This document shows positions 9,289 through 18,024 of a stretch of 64,000 nt of DNA, one piece after another; the first letter of the stretch is position 1, and each line of letters starts with the position of its first letter. The notes beneath the pieces were generated by a model that was not told the DNA's origin, made no database searches, and saw nothing but the letters and a program-made list of their open reading frames with translations. The DNA comes from Micromonospora zingiberis (lineage in GTDB: Bacteria > Actinomycetota > Actinomycetes > Mycobacteriales > Micromonosporaceae), in NCBI RefSeq assembly GCF_004331455.1, contig NZ_SJJR01000014.1, forward strand, positions 62,001 to 126,000, read 5' to 3'. Both the position numbers and the translations under genes were made by a program.

Positions 9289-10485
9289 ATGACCGGACTC
9301 GACCCGCGTGCGATGCGTCGTGTGAACGCCGAGAGCGTGCTGCGTGCGCTCTATCGTGAGCGCAGTCTGCCCCTGGCCACCCTGTCCCAGGCGATCGGGG
9401 TATCCCGCCGGACCGTCGAACTGATCCTCACCGACCTGGAGAAGGACGGCTGGATCCGGACCAGACCACCGCAGCTGCACGAGAACGGCCGTGGCCGTCC
9501 GCGTCGTCACTTCGAGTTCCGCGACGGTGCCGGTGCCGTGCTCGGCGTCGAGATCGCACACGACCGTTCCACCGCCGTCGTCGCCGATCTGCGCGGCCGA
9601 CCGCTGGCCTCGATCGAACGCGCCGCGGTCGGCGAGCCCGACCGGGCCGGGCGTCTCGCGCTGACCCGCGACACCATCACGGCGGCGTTGACCGCGGCGG
9701 GACTCACGCCCGAGCAGATCGGGGCCGTCGCCATCGCCACCCCGGGCAACGTCGACGACAATGGCGTGGTCTCTTTGGAGCTGTCGATGCGCGGCTGGAC
9801 CGGGGTGAGCCTCGCCGCCGAGTTCGCCGCCGACTTCGACTGCCCGCTGCATGTGGAGAACAACGCCAAGCTGGCGGTGCTGGCCGAGCTCTGGGAGGGC
9901 GCCACGCCGGGCGCCGACCACGTGCTCTGGTTGATGCTGGAGGGGCAGTACAACGGCATGAGCATCGTCGTCGACGGCGTGCCGTACCGGGGTGTCGACG
10001 GAGCAGCCGGTGAGATCTTCTGGGCCAAGGTTCTCGGCCTGGACGAACTCGCCAGCTCGTCGCTGATCGGGCTCGGCCGGTTGCAGCCGGCCGCCCGCCG
10101 CGCCGAGGGAATGCAACTGGTGCGCCGCGCCCGGGCGGGGGACCCGGAGTCCCTTGCCGAGGTGCAGCGTTTCGCGGCGATCCTCGCGCGAGGGCTGTCC
10201 ACCCTGGGCTGGATCCTGGCTCCGCGGTTCATCGTGCTCGGCGGCTCGCTCAGCGCCGAACTCGGGTCGCTACTGGCCGACCGAGTCAACGCGCTGGTCC
10301 GCCGGGACGGTCCGCCCTTCGTCGAGGTGCGGTTGTCGGAACTGGACAACGCCGCAGTGACCCGAGGTGCGATCCGGGCGGCCCTCGACCGGTTCCCGTG
10401 GACCGCCATCCGCCCGATACCGCATCCCGCGTCGACCGAGCCGGCTCTCAGTGCCCGTGACCGGACCCCACTGGGCGGTGCATGA
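9289..10485 (+). CDS. ROK-family transcriptional regulator
   Basis: This 398-residue protein has an N-terminal winged helix-turn-helix (about 14-60, ATLSQAIGVSRRTVELILTDL) and a ROK sugar-binding domain (about 85-330). CCAGGAGG sits 6 nt before the ATG, and the gene follows the beta-glucosidase by 14 nt, so it is probably co-transcribed and controls this operon in response to a sugar. The ROK part keeps YRGVDGAAGEI and FIVLGGSLS but shows no CxCGxxGC zinc motif, and the usual ATP-site segment is degenerate, so kinase activity is not expected. It overlaps the end of the convergent XRE gene by 38 bp. Confidence 0.9.
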   Translation: MTGLDPRAMRRVNAESVLRALYRERSLPLATLSQAIGVSRRTVELILTDLEKDGWIRTRPPQLHENGRGRPRRHFEFRDGAGAVLGVEIAHDRSTAVVADLRGRPLASIERAAVGEPDRAGRLALTRDTITAALTAAGLTPEQIGAVAIATPGNVDDNGVVSLELSMRGWTGVSLAAEFAADFDCPLHVENNAKLAVLAELWEGATPGADHVLWLMLEGQYNGMSIVVDGVPYRGVDGAAGEIFWAKVLGLDELASSSLIGLGRLQPAARRAEGMQLVRRARAGDPESLAEVQRFAAILARGLSTLGWILAPRFIVLGGSLSAELGSLLADRVNALVRRDGPPFVEVRLSELDNAAVTRGAIRAALDRFPWTAIRPIPHPASTEPALSARDRTPLGGA

Positions 10486-11059
10486 CCAGCATGGACCGGG
10501 ACGACGAGTCGGACGTGTTGGCGAACCGATGCAACTGTCGGGCGTCCAGGTGCAACGCGTCGCCGTTGGCCAGCCACCGGATCTCGCCCGCGATCTCCAC
10601 CGTGAGCGTGCCCTCCAGGACGGTCAGATACTCGTGTCCCTCGTGCCGGACCGGCTCGTCGCCGGTGTGCGCGCCGGGCGGCAGGTGCAGCTCGGCGATC
10701 TCGATGCCGCGCTCCGGGTCGGCGAGGACCAGTCGCCGGTTGACGCCGGCACCAACGGTGATCTCCGTCTGGTCGGCGCGGGCGATCACTGTCGCACCTG
10801 GTGCCGGCCGGGCGTGGAACAGTTCGCCGACCGGCACTCCGAGCGCCGAGGAGACCGCGACCAGCGATCCGACCGACACGCCGGTACGTCCGCGTTCGAG
10901 CATGCTCAGCATCGACACGCTCAATCCGGTGAGGTTCGCGACGTCGAGCAGGGTCAAGCCACGCTCGGAACGGATCCGGCGGATTTCCCGGCCCAGATCG
11001 CGGGTGGCGGATTCGGTCTCCGTCGAAACGGAGGCTGAGGGCGTCGTCACAGCGTTCAT
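10448..11059 (-). CDS. XRE-cupin transcriptional regulator
   Basis: This 203-residue protein has an XRE helix-turn-helix (LGREIRRIRSERGLTLLDVA, then SVSMLSMLERGRTGVS) and a C-terminal cupin_2 domain (GDEPVRHEGHEYLTVLEG, histidines for a metal or effector site). Such regulators sense a small molecule in the cupin barrel. It lies divergent from the monooxygenase operon at 11325 and is the natural candidate to control it. ATG at 11059 is preferred over the GTG at 11089, though neither has an ideal ribosome binding site. Confidence 0.9.
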   Translation of the reverse strand: MNAVTTPSASVSTETESATRDLGREIRRIRSERGLTLLDVANLTGLSVSMLSMLERGRTGVSVGSLVAVSSALGVPVGELFHARPAPGATVIARADQTEITVGAGVNRRLVLADPERGIEIAELHLPPGAHTGDEPVRHEGHEYLTVLEGTLTVEIAGEIRWLANGDALHLDARQLHRFANTSDSSSRSMLVMHRPVGSGHGH

Positions 11060-11089
11060 TCTCCCCACCGGAAGCTGACCTCCGCGCAC

Positions 11090-11324
11090 CGGCCCGGTCC
11101 CGAGGCCGCCAGCAAGATCAGAAAATTTCAGTAGCGCTTAAGTCGTAGTGCTGCTATCGTCGCTCTAGCAAGGATGACTACTAGAGCAATGAATACGTAT
11201 TTCATCGTAGCTTAACTTGATCCTTGCCTTCAGGGCGTGAGCGGTGCCACTGGACGAGCGCCGTGCCAGGTCGGCCGAGCGCCGACCCGGCGCCCACTCG
11301 CACCGTGCAACCCGAGGAGTTCCC
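11090..11324. promoter_or_regulatory. Divergent promoter region with two inverted repeats
   Basis: The AT-richer segment 11120-11220 contains GCTCTAG-N12-CTAGAGC (11162-11187, seven perfect bases per arm) and directly after it the near-palindrome ATGAATACGTATTTCAT (11189-11205). Both lie between the XRE-cupin gene and the catabolic operon, where operators are expected. Which protein binds is inference. Confidence 0.55.
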
Positions 11325-12548
11325 ATGCCTGAAAATCGGATCGCCATCGTCGGCGGCGGCATTGGCGGCCTGACATTGGCGATCGCCCTGCAACAGCGGG
11401 GCATCGCAGTCGACGTGTACGAGCAAGCCGACATCCTCGACGAGGTCGGTGCGGGCGTCGCGCTCTGGTCGAACGCCACCCGGTTGCTGCACCGCCTCGG
11501 CCTGGCCGCTCAGCTTGCCGAGTACGGGTCCGAACCCACCGAGCTGATCTTCCGGAGCGGCCTGAGCGCCGACCGCATCGTCAGCTACCCGTTGACGGAG
11601 GGCGGCTGGTATCGGCAACAGTTCGGCGCGCCGTACTACGGAATCCACCGCCAGGCGTTGCAGAGGATCCTCGCCGAGGCGGTGCAGCCGGGCACGATCC
11701 ACCTCGGGCACCGCCTGGCGCGGCTGGAGCGCACCGGCCCGACCACGCTTCTGCACTTCGACAACGGGGCCACCGTGGAGGCCGACCTGGTGGTCGGTGC
11801 CGACGGCATCTGGTCGAAGATCCGCACCTGGATGACCGACGGCCTGGACCACACCATGTACTCGCGGACCAGCGGTTTCCGGGGCGTGGTGCCGATCGAG
11901 TCCTGCTCGCTGCTGCCGGACCCCACCGCCACCCAGTTCTGGCTCGGTGCCGACAAGCACTTCCTGCACTTTCCGATCGGCCCGGACTACAGGTACGCGA
12001 CGTTCCTGGCCGCCGTGGAAGGACCGACCGTCTGGCCGAACCCTCGGGGTGTACGGATTCCGTGCACCACCGAGGACGCGGTGGAGGCGTTCCGCGGCTG
12101 GCACCCGGCAGTCCTACAGATGATCGAAGCGGTCGACCACACCGACCGGTGGGCACTGTTCGGCCTCGGACCTCTGCCGAGCTGGGTGCGCGACAACGTG
12201 GTACTGCTCGGTGACGCCGCACACGGGCTGGTGCCACACCACGGCCAGGGCGCCAACCAGTGCGTCGAGGACGCGGTCGTGCTCGCCGACCTGCTGGCCG
12301 GGGACGGCCCGGAGACGCTTGCGGAGCGGCTCGAGGCGTACTGCCGGATCCGGATGGACCGCGCACAGCGGGTCCAGAAGATCTCCTGGGTCAGCAACCG
12401 GCTCTTCCACCTGCCCGACGGGCCGGAAATCCCGCTGCGGGACGCCACCCTGGGCAACCTCTACCAGAACGTGCGCTGGATCCACGAGTACGACGCCCAG
12501 GCGCCGCACACCGAACTCGAACTGGCCGCCAGCACCTCCGACCGCTGA
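11325..12548 (+). CDS. FAD-dependent aromatic monooxygenase
   Basis: This 407-residue flavoprotein is of the salicylate/6-hydroxynicotinate hydroxylase type. The FAD-binding GGGIGG lies at residues 10-15, the DG fingerprint in VVGADGIWSKIR, and the GD motif in LLGDAAHGLVPHHGQGANQ. Such enzymes use NAD(P)H and O2 to hydroxylate, sometimes decarboxylate, an aromatic or heteroaromatic ring. The ATG at 11325 has GAGGAG 5 nt upstream; upstream in-frame codons are not family-like. It opens a five-gene operon with a RidA-like protein and three hydrolases, so it likely performs the first oxidation of a ring compound. The substrate is not determined. Confidence 0.92.
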   Translation: MPENRIAIVGGGIGGLTLAIALQQRGIAVDVYEQADILDEVGAGVALWSNATRLLHRLGLAAQLAEYGSEPTELIFRSGLSADRIVSYPLTEGGWYRQQFGAPYYGIHRQALQRILAEAVQPGTIHLGHRLARLERTGPTTLLHFDNGATVEADLVVGADGIWSKIRTWMTDGLDHTMYSRTSGFRGVVPIESCSLLPDPTATQFWLGADKHFLHFPIGPDYRYATFLAAVEGPTVWPNPRGVRIPCTTEDAVEAFRGWHPAVLQMIEAVDHTDRWALFGLGPLPSWVRDNVVLLGDAAHGLVPHHGQGANQCVEDAVVLADLLAGDGPETLAERLEAYCRIRMDRAQRVQKISWVSNRLFHLPDGPEIPLRDATLGNLYQNVRWIHEYDAQAPHTELELAASTSDR

Positions 12549-12562
12549 AGAAGGGCTCGCTG

Positions 12563-12946
12563 ATGTCTGTTACCTACCTCCCCGCCGTCGAGGGCCTGTC
12601 GTCCTTCGGGGACTACTCGCCGGTCAGTGTCTCCGGTGACCTCGTCGCTGTCGCCGGACAATTCGGCACCGGCGCTTCTGACACCGCCGGCCAGGTACGT
12701 GGGGCGTTCGCCAACGTCGGCACCGCCCTGGCGGCGGTGGGCCTCGGCTTCGCTGACGTCATCAAGTTCACCACGTACGTCGTCGGACGCGAGACGATCG
12801 CACCGTTCATGGCCACCCGCAAGGACGTGTTCGCCGAACTCTATCCCCAGGGCGTCTACCCGCCGAACACCCTGCTGATCGTGGCCGGTCTGGTGGAAGC
12901 CGAGTTCGTCGTCGAGATCGAGGCCCTCGCACGGGTGCGGTCGTGA
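12563..12946 (+). CDS. RidA/YjgF-family protein (enamine/imine deaminase-like)
   Basis: This 127-residue cytosolic protein folds as a RidA trimer subunit. Recognisable segments are VAVAGQFG, ADVIKFTTYVV and the C-terminal PPNTLLIVAGL...VVEIEALA. The position corresponding to the RidA catalytic Arg appears not to be Arg (PNTLL where RidA has PARxx), so it belongs to a divergent subgroup that may hydrolyse another imine or simply bind a ligand. 2-Aminomuconate deaminases are in the same superfamily, which would suit ring catabolism. GAAGAAGGG precedes the ATG. Confidence 0.88.
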   Translation: MSVTYLPAVEGLSSFGDYSPVSVSGDLVAVAGQFGTGASDTAGQVRGAFANVGTALAAVGLGFADVIKFTTYVVGRETIAPFMATRKDVFAELYPQGVYPPNTLLIVAGLVEAEFVVEIEALARVRS

Positions 12947-13785
12947 CCGCGTTCAACACCGGTCGCGAGGAGGTGATCGCCTACCCGATTACGGTGGGCG
13001 GGGTCCGGACCCGGGTGATCGAGGCCGGTAGCGGTGACCGGGTACTGGTCTGCCTGCACGGCGTCGGGTCGCGGGCCGACCGGTTCGTCCCGACGATTCC
13101 CGGGCTGGTTGCCGCCGGCTTCCACGTCTATGCCATCGACTTTCCCGGGCACGGATTCGCCGACAAGCGCGACGACATCGACTACCGACCCCAGGCGTTC
13201 GCCGCGTACGTCGCCGGTGTGCTCGACGAACTGCACCTGCGCGACGTCGTGATCGCCGGTACCTCGCTGGGTGGTCTCGTCGCCGCCCGCATCGCCTGCG
13301 ACCGTCCCGAACTGGTCGAGCGGCTCGTGCTGATCGGCACGATGGGCATCGCCCCGCTGAACGACGCCGACAAGGTGCCGCCGGCGACGGTGGCCAACGG
13401 TAGCCCTGAGGCTGTTCGCGCCAAGCTGGGCTTCCTGGTGGCCGACCCGGCGAACGTCACGGCAGCGTGGGTGCGGGAAGAATCGATGATCAACTCGTCC
13501 GTGGGTGCGCGCGGCGCGTTGCTCTCCGCCGCCGCCCACCTCAACGAGGAGGCCAACACAGACCTGCAGACCGGCCGTCTGCAGGAGCTTCGCCCCGAGA
13601 TCCCGGTGCTGCTGGTGTGGGGCGAGAACGATCGCTGGACGCCGGTGCACATGGCCTACACCGCGCGGGACCTGCTGCCGGGCTCGAAGCTGGTCGTCAT
13701 GCCCGGCTGCGGCCACGCACCGTACTTCGAGGACCCTGCCGCCTTCGTGGCGCACGTGAACGACTTCGTCGCAACGCCGGCTTGA
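12943..13785 (+). CDS. Alpha/beta hydrolase (C-C or C-N bond hydrolase type)
   Basis: This 280-residue enzyme has the complete triad: Ser108 in GTSLGG, Asp in WGENDRWTP and His in GCGHAPYFE. The oxyanion segment LHGVGS is near residue 39. Length and lid match meta-cleavage hydrolases and N-formylmaleamate deformylase-like enzymes. The GTG start overlaps the RidA stop by 4 nt (GTGA), showing tight coupling. It probably cuts the opened ring product of the pathway; the exact bond is unknown. Confidence 0.92.
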   Translation: MTAFNTGREEVIAYPITVGGVRTRVIEAGSGDRVLVCLHGVGSRADRFVPTIPGLVAAGFHVYAIDFPGHGFADKRDDIDYRPQAFAAYVAGVLDELHLRDVVIAGTSLGGLVAARIACDRPELVERLVLIGTMGIAPLNDADKVPPATVANGSPEAVRAKLGFLVADPANVTAAWVREESMINSSVGARGALLSAAAHLNEEANTDLQTGRLQELRPEIPVLLVWGENDRWTPVHMAYTARDLLPGSKLVVMPGCGHAPYFEDPAAFVAHVNDFVATPA

Positions 13786-13815
13786 TCACTGCCCCAGATC
13801 AGAATGGACGTCAAC

Positions 13816-15249
13816 ATGAGCGACACCTGGCTGCTCATCGAAAACGGCACCGTCGTCGACGGTGACGCCAACCCTCCGCGCGAGGGATGCTCGGTTTTGG
13901 TGCGTAACGCCCGGATCGTGAAACTGGGCAGCGTCAACCGGGAGACCGACATTCCCCGTGGCGCCGACCTCACCGTCCTGGACGCGCGTGGCAAGACCGT
14001 CATGCCGGGTCTCATCGACATCCACTGCCACATGACGTACGGCCTCGCCCGTACCGAAGAGGAAATCAGCGTCTACACCCCGCCTGAGTTGCGGACCCTG
14101 ATCGCTGCGGCCAACATCGAGAAGGTCCTCGCCGCCGGCGTCACGAGCATCTCCCAGCCCGGTGGCAGCTACTTCATCGGCGTCGGGTTGCGCGAGGGCA
14201 TCCGCCGTGGGCTCGTGCACGGACCCCGGATGACGACCGCCGGCCGGTACCTCACCACCAGCAACGGCCTCACCGACTGGTTTCCCGACGCCACCGGCGT
14301 GCCCGAGTCCAGCACCGGCCGGCTTACCAACACTCCCGCCGAGATGGTCGCGGAGATCCGGCGGCAGAAGAAGGCCGGCGTCGACCTGATCAAGCTCGCG
14401 GACAGCCCCTTCGGCGACTTCCAGGCGTTCACCAACGACGAGCTGAAAATGGCGGCTGACCTTGCCCACCAGCTCGGCCTGAAGATCACCATCCATGCTC
14501 GGGGCTCGGACGAGATGAACGCCGCCGTAGAGGCCGGCTTCGATCACATCATGCACGGCAACTACATGAGTGACGAGACGATCGCCAACCTCGCGGCGTC
14601 GCGGATCCCGCTCGCCCCCACCCAACTGTTCATGCACCACATCGTCGAGTTCGCCAAGATCTCCGGTAGTCGCCGCAGCATCGTCGACGCGACGGCGCGG
14701 ATGAACGAGGCGACGATGGAGACGCTGCACCGCGCGTACAAGGCCGGTGTCAAGTTCGCCATGGGCACCGACAGTGGCTTCGCCACCGTCCCGTACGGCG
14801 AATGGCATGCGCGCGAGCTGGAGATCCTCATGCTCTACACCGGCATGAGCGCGCTCGAGGCGATCCAGGCCGGCACCAAACACGGCGCCAACGCGATGGG
14901 CCTACCTGACGATCTGGGTGTGCTCGCGGTGGGCAAACTGGCGGACATCATCGTCGTCGACGGCGATCCGCTGAAGGACATCCGGGTGCTCTACCAGCCC
15001 GGCCGGATGTCGCACGTGATTCTCAACGGCGTGGTGCAGACCTTCCCCGACGACATCCGTACGCGGTTCCTGCGTAACGACTACCTGCCTCACGAGTACG
15101 GCTGGGAACTACTCACCTACGACCGGGTCTTCGAGGGTGGGGAACGGCCGAGGACCCAGCTCGACTGGTCGGGTGAACAGCGCCTCGACCTGATCAACGA
15201 TCTGCGCAAGCAGGAAAAGCTCGGCGCGGCGGAAGCCGCTGTCGAGTAG
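13816..15249 (+). CDS. Metal-dependent amidohydrolase
   Basis: This 477-residue enzyme has the amidohydrolase TIM barrel with flanking beta sandwich. Metal ligands appear in order: His70 and His72 (DIHCH), a Lys likely to be carboxylated (VDLIKLAD), His in ITIHARG, His in DHIMHGN and Asp in GTDSG. This pattern resembles imidazolonepropionase/prolidase-like members that hydrolyse C-N bonds. Start could be ATG 13804 or 13816; the latter matches the family beginning (TWLLIENGTVVDG), neither has a strong ribosome binding site. It is co-directional with the rest of the operon. Confidence 0.9.
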   Translation: MSDTWLLIENGTVVDGDANPPREGCSVLVRNARIVKLGSVNRETDIPRGADLTVLDARGKTVMPGLIDIHCHMTYGLARTEEEISVYTPPELRTLIAAANIEKVLAAGVTSISQPGGSYFIGVGLREGIRRGLVHGPRMTTAGRYLTTSNGLTDWFPDATGVPESSTGRLTNTPAEMVAEIRRQKKAGVDLIKLADSPFGDFQAFTNDELKMAADLAHQLGLKITIHARGSDEMNAAVEAGFDHIMHGNYMSDETIANLAASRIPLAPTQLFMHHIVEFAKISGSRRSIVDATARMNEATMETLHRAYKAGVKFAMGTDSGFATVPYGEWHARELEILMLYTGMSALEAIQAGTKHGANAMGLPDDLGVLAVGKLADIIVVDGDPLKDIRVLYQPGRMSHVILNGVVQTFPDDIRTRFLRNDYLPHEYGWELLTYDRVFEGGERPRTQLDWSGEQRLDLINDLRKQEKLGAAEAAVE

Positions 15250-15264
15250 CCAGGAGGAGCCGCT

Positions 15265-16122
15265 GTGAAGTTCGTCAGTTTCCGCACCGACGCCGGTTAC
15301 CGGGTGGGCGTCCTCACCGCCCCCGACACGGTCGCCGAGATCTCCTTGGACGATCCCGAACGAGGAGTGCTGGGTCTCATCGAACGGTCGCAACCGGTCG
15401 TGACCACCGGTGCCACCCACGCGTACGACGATCTTGTCCTTACCGCGCCGATCCCGCGGCCGGCCCGAAACATCATGTGTGTCGGGAAGAACTACCGGGA
15501 ACACGCCGCCGAGTTCGCCGCGAGCGGATACGACTCCGGTTCTTCGGTGACCGTGCCGGCGTTCCCCATCATCTTCACCAAGGCGCCGAGTGCTGTCGCC
15601 GACCCCGGGGCGGTGGTGACGGTGCCGCGCGCGGTCACGGCGGAGATCGACTACGAGGCCGAGTTCGCCGTCATCATCGGCACCGGCGGCAAGGGCATCA
15701 GCAGGAGCGCGGCGATGGACCATGTCTGGGGGTACACGCTCATCAACGACCTCACCGCCCGGGACCTGCAACGTGACCACAAGCAGTGGTTCCTCGGCAA
15801 GTCGCTCGACGGGTTCGCCCCCATGGGGCCGTTGGCCGTGACCCGCGACGAGATCGACTTGGCCGAACTCGTGCTCACCGGCACCGTCAACGGCAGCCCC
15901 CGGCAGAGCGCCCCCGCCTCGGACCTGATCTTCGACATCCCCACCCTGATCGAGACGATCTCGGCAGGTATCACCCTGCAGCCCGGCGACATCATCGCCA
16001 CCGGCACGCCGGCCGGCGTCGGTATCGGCTTCGACCCGCCGCGTTTCCTCGAGGATGGTGACGTCGTGGAGGTCGCCGCCACCGGACTCGGCTCGCTCAC
16101 CACCACGATCGCGGTCGTCTGA
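15265..16122 (+). CDS. Fumarylacetoacetate hydrolase-family protein
   Basis: This 285-residue protein shows the FAH core: CVGKNYREHAAE, the metal-binding Glu pair in DYEAEFAVIIG, the Asp in INDLTARDLQ and the terminal DIIATGTPAGVG. Related enzymes hydrolyse acylpyruvates, hydrate 2-oxopent-4-enoate or decarboxylate oxaloacetate. As the last gene of the operon it may process the open-chain keto acid to central metabolites. GTG start with CAGGAGGAG 5 nt upstream. Confidence 0.92.
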   Translation: MKFVSFRTDAGYRVGVLTAPDTVAEISLDDPERGVLGLIERSQPVVTTGATHAYDDLVLTAPIPRPARNIMCVGKNYREHAAEFAASGYDSGSSVTVPAFPIIFTKAPSAVADPGAVVTVPRAVTAEIDYEAEFAVIIGTGGKGISRSAAMDHVWGYTLINDLTARDLQRDHKQWFLGKSLDGFAPMGPLAVTRDEIDLAELVLTGTVNGSPRQSAPASDLIFDIPTLIETISAGITLQPGDIIATGTPAGVGIGFDPPRFLEDGDVVEVAATGLGSLTTTIAVV

Positions 16123-16414
16123 TTGACCACCCCGGCCCGCCCTCCCAGGGGCGCCCCGCCCGGGCGCGCCGAGTGACGTGGCGGCGCCGCCCGGGTCTGG
16201 GGGCGCGTAGGCCACGACGGACTTTGGTCGTAAGCCTCGGGTGCCTTGTCGGCGTGCGGCTTGTCCGGGCGTCGGCGGCGCGGTCCGCGTCTCCGTTATC
16301 TCTTGCCAACGTGCTCAACCAGGTGCGGCCGGGCGGTCTCCGTTCCCCGTAAGCGCGTTCAACCGAGCGAACCCAGACGCGCCAGCAGCATCGGCCAGAC
16401 CCTGTGTGGCGGCG

Positions 16415-16981
16415 TCAAGGGGCGGCTGGCGGCGGGTGGGGCAGCGGGTGGGCACCTTCTGGGCGGAGGCCGTCGAAGATGATGGCAAGATATCGCCGCC
16501 AGAGGTCGGGCGGGGCGTCTGGCGCGTAGCTGGTGACGTAGTTGGGTGCGCACATCAGCAGGATGACGTCGGCGCCGGTGACGTCGGCCCGCACGGCGCC
16601 GTGCTCGCGGGCCCGATCGACAAGCTTGTGCACGGTGCGAAACATCTGCTCGCGGGCCCTGATCACGTTCGCGTTCAGCTCGCCGGCATCTTGCAGGAAC
16701 GACAGGTCGCGTTGCTGTCGTTGGTCTGCGGCGACGGTGAGGAACTCCAGCAGCGCGGCGCCTGGGTCCGCCGCGTCGAGCAACTGTTCGCCGACGGCAT
16801 TGAGTTCGCCGATCCGGTCGAGGACGATCGCGGCGAGCAGGTCGTCCTTCGTGGCGAAATGACGGAACAGGGTGCCCTTTCCGAGACCGGCCCGGCGGGC
16901 GATGCCGGCGACCGAGGCGTCCAGGCCACGCTCCGCGAACTCGTCGGCGGCGTCGGCACGCAACGGGCGGCTGCTGGTCAC
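16415..16981 (-). CDS. TetR-family regulator with shortened first helix
   Basis: This protein has about 188 residues. The helix-turn-helix is readable (VAGIARRAGLGKGTLFRHFATKDDLL) and a ligand domain follows. The N-terminus runs RPLRADAADEFAERGLD: the usual RRNRE..LL segment between RADA and the AxEFAERG helix, about ten residues, is missing, so part of helix 1 is deleted in frame. The natural GTG start at 16981 follows VTSSRPLRADA. A few bases further the neighbouring decayed oxidoreductase begins without its own start, so the deletion scar covers both. DNA binding may be impaired. Confidence 0.7.
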   Translation of the reverse strand: MTSSRPLRADAADEFAERGLDASVAGIARRAGLGKGTLFRHFATKDDLLAAIVLDRIGELNAVGEQLLDAADPGAALLEFLTVAADQRQQRDLSFLQDAGELNANVIRAREQMFRTVHKLVDRAREHGAVRADVTGADVILLMCAPNYVTSYAPDAPPDLWRRYLAIIFDGLRPEGAHPLPHPPPAAP

Positions 16982-16984
16982 GTC

Positions 16985-17763
16985 GCCACCCTTCGCCGGC
17001 ACGGTCAGCGAGGTCGGCGCCGGTGTGACGGCCTACCAGGTCGGCGACGAGATCTTCGGTCAGGCCGTGCCGCGGGCGCTGCCGGGCGATGGTCGGTGCG
17101 ACCCGGCCGTCGCTGAGCACCGGCTCACTGGCCGAGTACGCGGTCTTCGAGGCCGACACCCCGTTCCTGGCGCACCGCCCGGTCAGCCTCGACATCGAGC
17201 AGGCGGCCGCGCTGCCCACCGTCGGCCTGACCGCACGGGCGCTGATGGCCACCGCCACGGTGCAGCCCGGGGAGACCGTCCTGGTCATCGGCGCGACCGG
17301 CGGCGTCGGAACCGCGGTGATCCCGCTACTCGCCGCCGCGAAGGCGCGGGTGATCGCCACGGCGACCGCCGCTGACGCCGCCATTCTGCGAGCTCTTGGC
17401 GCCGATGAGACCATCGGGTACGCGGAATCTGGGTACCCCTCCGATGTCGACGTCGCGTTCAACCTGACCCTGCCGAGTGACCACCTCGCCGGAGTCGCTG
17501 ACGTCATCCGCCCGGGTGGACGCCTCTTCACGATCACCTACCCGGTGCCGCAGCAGGAGTGGATCGGCCGCGATGACGTCGGTCTGCACTTCGTGCTCGA
17601 CATGGACGGCGCCTTCGGCGGGATGCGCGAGGTCGGCGAAATGGCGGTCAATGGCGAACTACCGGCCACGATCGGCCGCCGCTACACCCTCGACCAGGGC
17701 GCTCAAGCATGCGTCGACTTCGCCTGCCGGCATACCACCGGCAAGCTCGTCGTCACAATGTGA
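16985..17763 (+). pseudogene. Zinc-type/quinone oxidoreductase, truncated and frameshifted
   Basis: From about 16985 one frame reads FAGTVSEVGAGVTAYQVGDEIFG, a medium-chain dehydrogenase segment that normally sits near residue 60. A frameshift around 17085-17095 moves the reading to the frame containing SLAEYAVFEADTPFLAHRP, the NADPH-binding VLVIGATGGVGTAVI and the C-terminal TGKLVVTM. The first 55-60 residues and the start codon are missing. A GTG or ATG near 17089 could still yield a 224-residue fragment with the nucleotide fold but without the full catalytic domain. Confidence 0.75.
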
Positions 17764-18024
17764 AACACACTGCCATCGGCGCTTTTCGGCAATCTGACCG
17801 TCGACGACCTTACGCCCGACAGGACCTTCTTCGCCGTCGGGTTCATCTGGGGGTCGTGCGCTGAATTGTCCACGGCAGTCAGCTTTCAGCCCGTCGATGC
17901 CGGTGAGGTGGCTGCCCTCCTGGCCGGTCTGGCAAACCGCCCCGCCGGCAGGCCGGGCGCCGGATGGCAGGCTAGCGCCGTCCGGCGCTCCGGGACGAGG
18001 GCAGCGCCCGGCAACCACAGTGGC

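Noticed and set aside
17764..18024. Possible coding fragment (LTVDDLTPDRTFFAVGFIWGS) after the oxidoreductase relic
   Set aside because: The phrase looks protein-like, but I cannot name a family, it lacks a start signal, and it degenerates after about 50 codons.
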